DNA from: Anaspis maculata
Lineage: Eukaryota; Arthropoda; Insecta; Coleoptera; Scraptiidae
Assembly: GCA_949128115.1 (NCBI GenBank)
Contig: OX421961.1
Coordinates: 88,395,277 to 88,459,276, forward strand
Direction of reading: 5' to 3'
DNA length: 64,000 nt
A model generated the notes under the pieces. That model saw only the letters and a program-made list of their open reading frames with translations, did no database searches and was not told the origin of the DNA. A program made the translations under genes and the position numbers. Of this stretch, positions 60,387 to 64,000 are shown in pieces. Within the stretch, counting starts at the first letter, position 1, and each line of letters starts with the position of its first letter.

Positions 60387-62133
60387 CTGAAGTCACGTGG
60401 GTTAAAACCTGAACTTTTTGAATAACAATTGTGTCTTTTTTTTCGATATTCGTGTTCGTTTGTCAGATGTTGCGTTTGGAACAAGTAGCTGTCAACTCCA
60501 AGAGTGGTGACCGATCGTTTTAAAAGTCACGTGGGTTGAAGCCTGGAGTCACGTGGGTTGAAGCCTGAAGTCACGTGGGTTGAAACCTGAATTCTTTGGA
60601 TAACAATTGTGTCTCTTTTTTTCGATATTCGTGTTCGTTTGTCAGATGTTGCGTTTGGAACAAGTAGCTGCCAACTCCAGAAGTGAAAGCCGATCGTTTT
60701 AAAAGTCACGTGAGTTGAAGTTTGAAGTCACGTGGGTTGGAGCCTGAAGTCACGTGGGTTAAAACCTGAACTTTTTGGATAACAATTGTCTTTTTTTTTC
60801 GATATTCGTGTTCGTTTGTCAGATGTTGCGTTTGGAACAAGTAGCTGCCAACTCCAAGAGTGGTGACCGATCATTTTCAAAGTCACGTGGGTTGAAGCCT
60901 GGATTCATGTGGGTTAAAGCCTGAAGTCACGTGGGTTAAAACCTGAACTTTTTGGATAACAATTGTGTCTCTTTTTTTCGATATTTGTGTTCGTTTGTCA
61001 GATGTTGCGTTTGGAAAGAGTAGCTGCCAACTCCAAAAGTGGTGACCGATCGATACAAAAGTCACGTGGGTTGAAGCCTGAAGTCACGTGGGTTGAAGCC
61101 TGAAGTCACGTGGGTTAAAACCTGAACTTTTGGATAACAATTGTGTCTTTTTTTTTTCGATATTCGTGTTCGTTTGTCAGATGTTGCGTTTGGAACAAGA
61201 AGCTGCCAACTCCAAGAGTGGTGACCGATCGTTTTAAAAGTCACGTGGGTTGAAGCCTGAAGTCACGTGGGTTGGAGCCTGAAGTCACGTGGGTTGAAAC
61301 CTGAACTTTTTGGATAACAATTGTGTCTTTTTTCTTTGATATACGTGTTCGTTTGTCAGGTGTTGCGTTTGGAACAAGTAGCTGCCAACTCCAAAAGTGG
61401 TGACCGATCGTTTTGAAAGTCACGTGAGTTGAAGCCTGAAGTCACGTGGGTCGAAACCTGAACTTTTTGGATAACAATTGTGTCTTTTTTTTTCGATATT
61501 CGTGATCGTTTGTTAGATGTTGCGTTTGGAACAAGTAGCTGCCAACTCCAAAAGTGGTGACCGATCGTTACAAAAGTCACGTGGGTTGAAGCCTGGAGTC
61601 ACGTGGGTTGAAGCCTGAAGTCACGTGGGTCGAAACCTGAACTTTTTGGAAAACAATTGTGTCTTTTTTTTTTTTCGATATTCGTGTTCGTTTGTCAGAT
61701 GTTGCGTTTGGAACAAGGAGCTGCCAACTCCAAGGAGTGGTGACCGATCGTTTTAGAAGTCACGTGGGTTGAAGCCTGAAGTCACGTGGATTGGAGCCTG
61801 AAGTCACGTGAGTTAAAACCTGGACTTTTTGGATAAAAATTGTGTCTTTTTTTTTTGATATACGTGTTCGTTTGTCAGGTGTTGCGTTTGGAACAAGTAG
61901 CTGCCAACTCCAAAAGTGGTGACCGACCGTTTTGAAAATCACGTGGGTTGAAGCCTGAAGTCACGTGGGTCGAAACCTGAACTTTTTGGATAACAATTGT
62001 GTCTTTTTTTTTCGATATTCGTGATCGTTTGTTAGATGTTGCGTTTGGAACAAGTAGCTGCCAACTCCAAAAGCGGTGACCGATCGTTACAAAAGTCACG
62101 TGGGTTGGAGCCTGGAGTCACGTGGGTTGAAGC
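60387..62133. repeat. 1,747-bp tandem duplication in U7, copy 2
   Basis: Near-identical twin of 58,640-60,386. It is followed by the normal continuation of the unit (TTTGACATTCG monomer, then the landmark at 62,453). The junction between copies joins a trimer-end monomer to a module P monomer inside shared box sequence, as expected from unequal exchange. Confidence 0.9.
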
Positions 62134-62452
62134 CTGAAGTCACGTGGGTTAAAACCTGAACTTTTGGATAACAATTGTGTCTTTTTTTTTTCGATATTCG
62201 TGTTCGTTTGTCAGATGTTGCGTTTGGAACAAGAAGCTGCCAACTCCAAGAGTGGTGACCGATCGTTTTAAAAGTCACGTGGGTTGAAGCCTGAAGTCAC
62301 GTGGGTTGGAGCCTGAAGTCACGTGGGTTAAAACCTGAACTTTTTGGATAACAATTGTGTCTTTTTTTTTTGACATTCGTGTTCGTTTGTCAGATGTTGC
62401 GTTTGGAACAAGTAGCTGCCAACTCCAAAAGTGGTGACCGATCGTTTTAAAA

Positions 62453-64000
62453 GTCACGTGGGTTGAAGCCTGGAGTCACGTGGGTTGAAGCCTGAAGCAC
62501 GTGGTTCAAAACCTGAACTCTTTGGATAACAATTGTGTCTCTTTTTTTCGACATTCGTGTTCGTTTGTCAGATGTTGCGTTTGGAACAAGTAGCTGCCAA
62601 CTCCAAAAGTGGTGACCTATTGTTTTAAAAGTCACGTGGGTTTAAGCCTGAAGTCACGTGGGTTGGAGCCTGAAGTCACGTGGGTTAAAACCTGAACTTT
62701 TTGGATAACAATTGTGTCTTTTTTTTCGATATTCGTGTTCGTTTGTCAGATGTTGCGTTTGGAACAAGTAGCTGCCAACTCCAAGAGTGGTGACCGATCG
62801 TTTTAAAAGTCACGTGAGTTGAAGCCTGGAGTCACGTGGGTTGAAGCCTGAAGTCACGTGGGTTAAAACCTGAACTCTTTGGATAACAATTGTGTCTCTT
62901 TTTTTCGATATTCGTGTTCGTGTGTCAGATGTTGCGTTTGGAACAAGTAGGTAGCTGCCAACTCCAAAAGTGGTGACCGATCGTTTTAAAAGTCACGTGG
63001 GTTGAAGCCTGGAGTCACGTGGGTTGAAGCCTGGAGTCACGTGGGTTGAAACCTGAACTCTTTGGATAACAATTGTGTCTCTTTTTTTCGATATTCGTGT
63101 TCGTTTGTCAGATGTTGCGTTTGGAACAAGTAGCTGCCAACTCCAAAAGTGAAAACCGATCGTTTTAAAAGTCACGTGAGTTGAAGTTTGAAGTCACGTG
63201 GGTTGGAGCCTGAAGTCACGTGGGTTAAAACCTGAACTTTTTGGATAACAATTGTGTCTTTTTTTTCGATATTCGTGTTCGTTTGTCAGATGTTGCGTTT
63301 GGAACAAGTAGCTGTCAACTCCAAGAGTGGTGACCGATCGTTTTAAAAGTCACGTGGGTTGAAGCCTGGAGTCACGTGGGTTGAAGCCTGAAGTCACGTG
63401 GGTTGAAACCTGAATTCTTTGGATAACAATTGTGTCTCTTTTTTTCGATATTCGTGTTCGTTTGTCAGATGTTGCGTTTGGAACAAGTAGCTGCCAACTC
63501 CAGAAGTGAAAGCCGATCGTTTTAAAAGTCACGTGAGTTGAAGTTTGAAGTCACGTGGGTTGGAGCCTGAAGTCACGTGGGTTGAAACCCGAACTTTTTG
63601 GATAACAATTGTGTCTTTTTTTTTCGATATTCGTGTTCGTTTGTCAGATGTTGCGTTTGGAACAAGTAGCTGCCAACTCCAGAAGTGAAAGCCGATCGTT
63701 TTGAAAGTCACGTGAGTTGAAGTTTGAAGTCACGTGGGTTGGAGCCTGAAGTCACGTGGGTTAAAACCTGAACTTTTTGAATAACAATTGTGTCTTTTTT
63801 TTCGATATTCGTGTTCGTTTGTCAGATGTTGCGTTTGGAACAAGTAGCTGTCAACTCCAAGAGTGGTGACCGATCGTTTTAAAAGTCACGTGGGTTGAAG
63901 CCTGGAGTCACGTGGGTTGAAGCCTGAAGTCACGTGGGTTGAAACCTGAATTCTTTGGATAACAATTGTGTCTCTTTTTTTCGATATTCGTGTTCGTTTG
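62453..64000. repeat. Family B unit U8, cut by the window end
   Basis: It starts with the usual landmark monomer (GCACGTGGTTC near 62,498), the GTAGGTAG marker at 62,947-62,954 and the start of the 893-bp module at 63,349. The array continues past the end of the window. Confidence 0.85.

Larger units (their letters stand above)
56455..62452. repeat. Family B unit U7 (5,998 bp)
   Basis: It has two 893-bp modules (57,350-59,134) and a 1,747-bp tandem duplication (about 58,640-62,133). Up to about 60,350 it matches U4 at +14,051 bp. One T-tract near 56,720 is a base shorter than in the other units. Confidence 0.86.
1..64000. repeat. Tandem satellite array, basic monomer about 179 bp
   Basis: Every line of the window aligns to the same monomer in the same orientation. 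Each carries 2-5 GTCACGTG-led sub-repeats, then GGATAACAATTGTGTC, a T-tract, TTCGATATTCG (or TTTGATATACG, TTTGACATTCG), GTTGCGTTTGGAACAAG, TAGCTGCCAACTCC and GACCGATCGTT. I found no inverted monomers, no inserted element and no non-repeat sequence. One representative monomer counted by hand has about 30 C and 48 G in 179 bp, so GC is about 44% with a strong excess of G over C on the + strand. The layout is that of a eukaryotic satellite with higher-order repeats. Centromeric, pericentromeric, subtelomeric or sex-chromosome heterochromatin are all possible. I do not recognise the family. Confidence 0.98.

Noticed and set aside
157..63711. About 60-120 residue open frames on the minus strand in nearly every monomer (the common one reads MTFKTIGHHFWSW...)
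   Set aside because: They start at GTG and stop at TGA, both created by the box GTCACGTG read on the minus strand, so successive frames overlap by 4 bases. I found no ATG start in those I checked. Monomer period 179 is not a multiple of three, so no frame continues. Changes do not respect codons. They are by-products of the repeat.
1..64000. lac operator or cloning-vector contamination, from GGATAACAATTGTG in each monomer
   Set aside because: GGATAACAATT is shared with the lac operator, but the flanking operator bases are absent and the match sits at the same place in every satellite core. Chance similarity around the palindrome ACAATTGT is the simplest reading.
1..64000. CENP-B box in the core (GCGTTTGGAAC resembles part of TTCGTTGGAAACGGGA)
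   Set aside because: The required TTCG and CGGG blocks are not both present at the right spacing. Only about 10 of 16 positions agree in the best ungapped alignment I tried.
1..64000. CRISPR array
   Set aside because: The 22-bp repeats are directly adjacent with no unique spacers, the intervening cores are themselves repeats, and no cas-like gene exists.
1..64000. rDNA spacer or 5S/tRNA-derived repeat
   Set aside because: I saw no conserved rRNA segment and no tRNA-like A/B-box arrangement in the monomer. GTGACCGATCGTT has no match to an RNA polymerase III box that I can defend.
1..64000. Telomeric or simple-sequence repeats, LTR or other mobile element
   Set aside because: No TTAGGG-type runs, no terminal repeats with target-site duplications and no reverse-transcriptase or transposase frame were seen. 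The only low-complexity stretch is the T-tract.

Overview
The whole 64 kb window is one uninterrupted satellite DNA array. I see no protein-coding gene, RNA gene, transposon, CRISPR array or unique sequence. About 350 monomers (my estimate) stand head to tail in one orientation. The typical monomer is 179 bp: three 22-bp sub-repeats, each starting GTCACGTG, followed by a core of about 113 bp holding ACAATTGT, a T-tract of about 7-14 bases, TTCGATATTCG, a TTTGGA/TCCAAA inverted repeat, GGTGACC and CGATCG. Monomers with 2, 3, 4 or 5 sub-repeats are about 157, 179, 201 and 223 bp. This organisation is that of eukaryotic centromeric, pericentromeric or other heterochromatic satellite DNA. I do not recognise the family, so I cannot name a species or chromosome position.

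Layout. (1) Positions 1 to about 16.2 kb are family A: heterogeneous monomers with many GTGATCG and TTTGATATACG variants and 2-5 boxes, with a segment of about 4.1 kb repeated at an offset of about 5.0 kb and partly a third time. (2) From about 16.2 to 21.25 kb lies family B: a 518-bp trimer, a monomer class with TGAAAGCC in place of TGGTGACC, and a landmark monomer containing GCACGTGGTTC. (3) Positions 12,404-21,252 (A plus B) recur at 21,764-30,611, offset 9,360 bp, with only three differences that I noticed. (4) From 30,595 to the window end the array is family B only, as eight landmark-to-landmark units (U1-U8) of 3.5-6.05 kb, the last cut by the window. Unit length changes through gain or loss of whole modules: an 893-bp pentamer (one or two copies), a 518-bp trimer (two or three copies), a 1,747-bp tandem duplication in U7, and a second, different 893-bp duplication plus an older 1.41-kb duplication in U5.

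Nothing here works as an operon or pathway. Structure is nested at 22 bp, 179 bp, 518/893 bp, 3.5-6 kb, 9.36 kb and 14.05 kb, which points to repeated unequal exchange and local conversion. The most biologically suggestive element is the GTCACGTG octamer. It is a palindromic E-box/G-box that exactly fits the budding-yeast centromere CDEI consensus RTCACRTG. It occurs roughly once per 60 bp, so probably about 1,000 times in the window, in clusters with 22-bp (about two helical turns) phasing. Whether a bHLH protein or a centromere complex uses it cannot be told from sequence alone.
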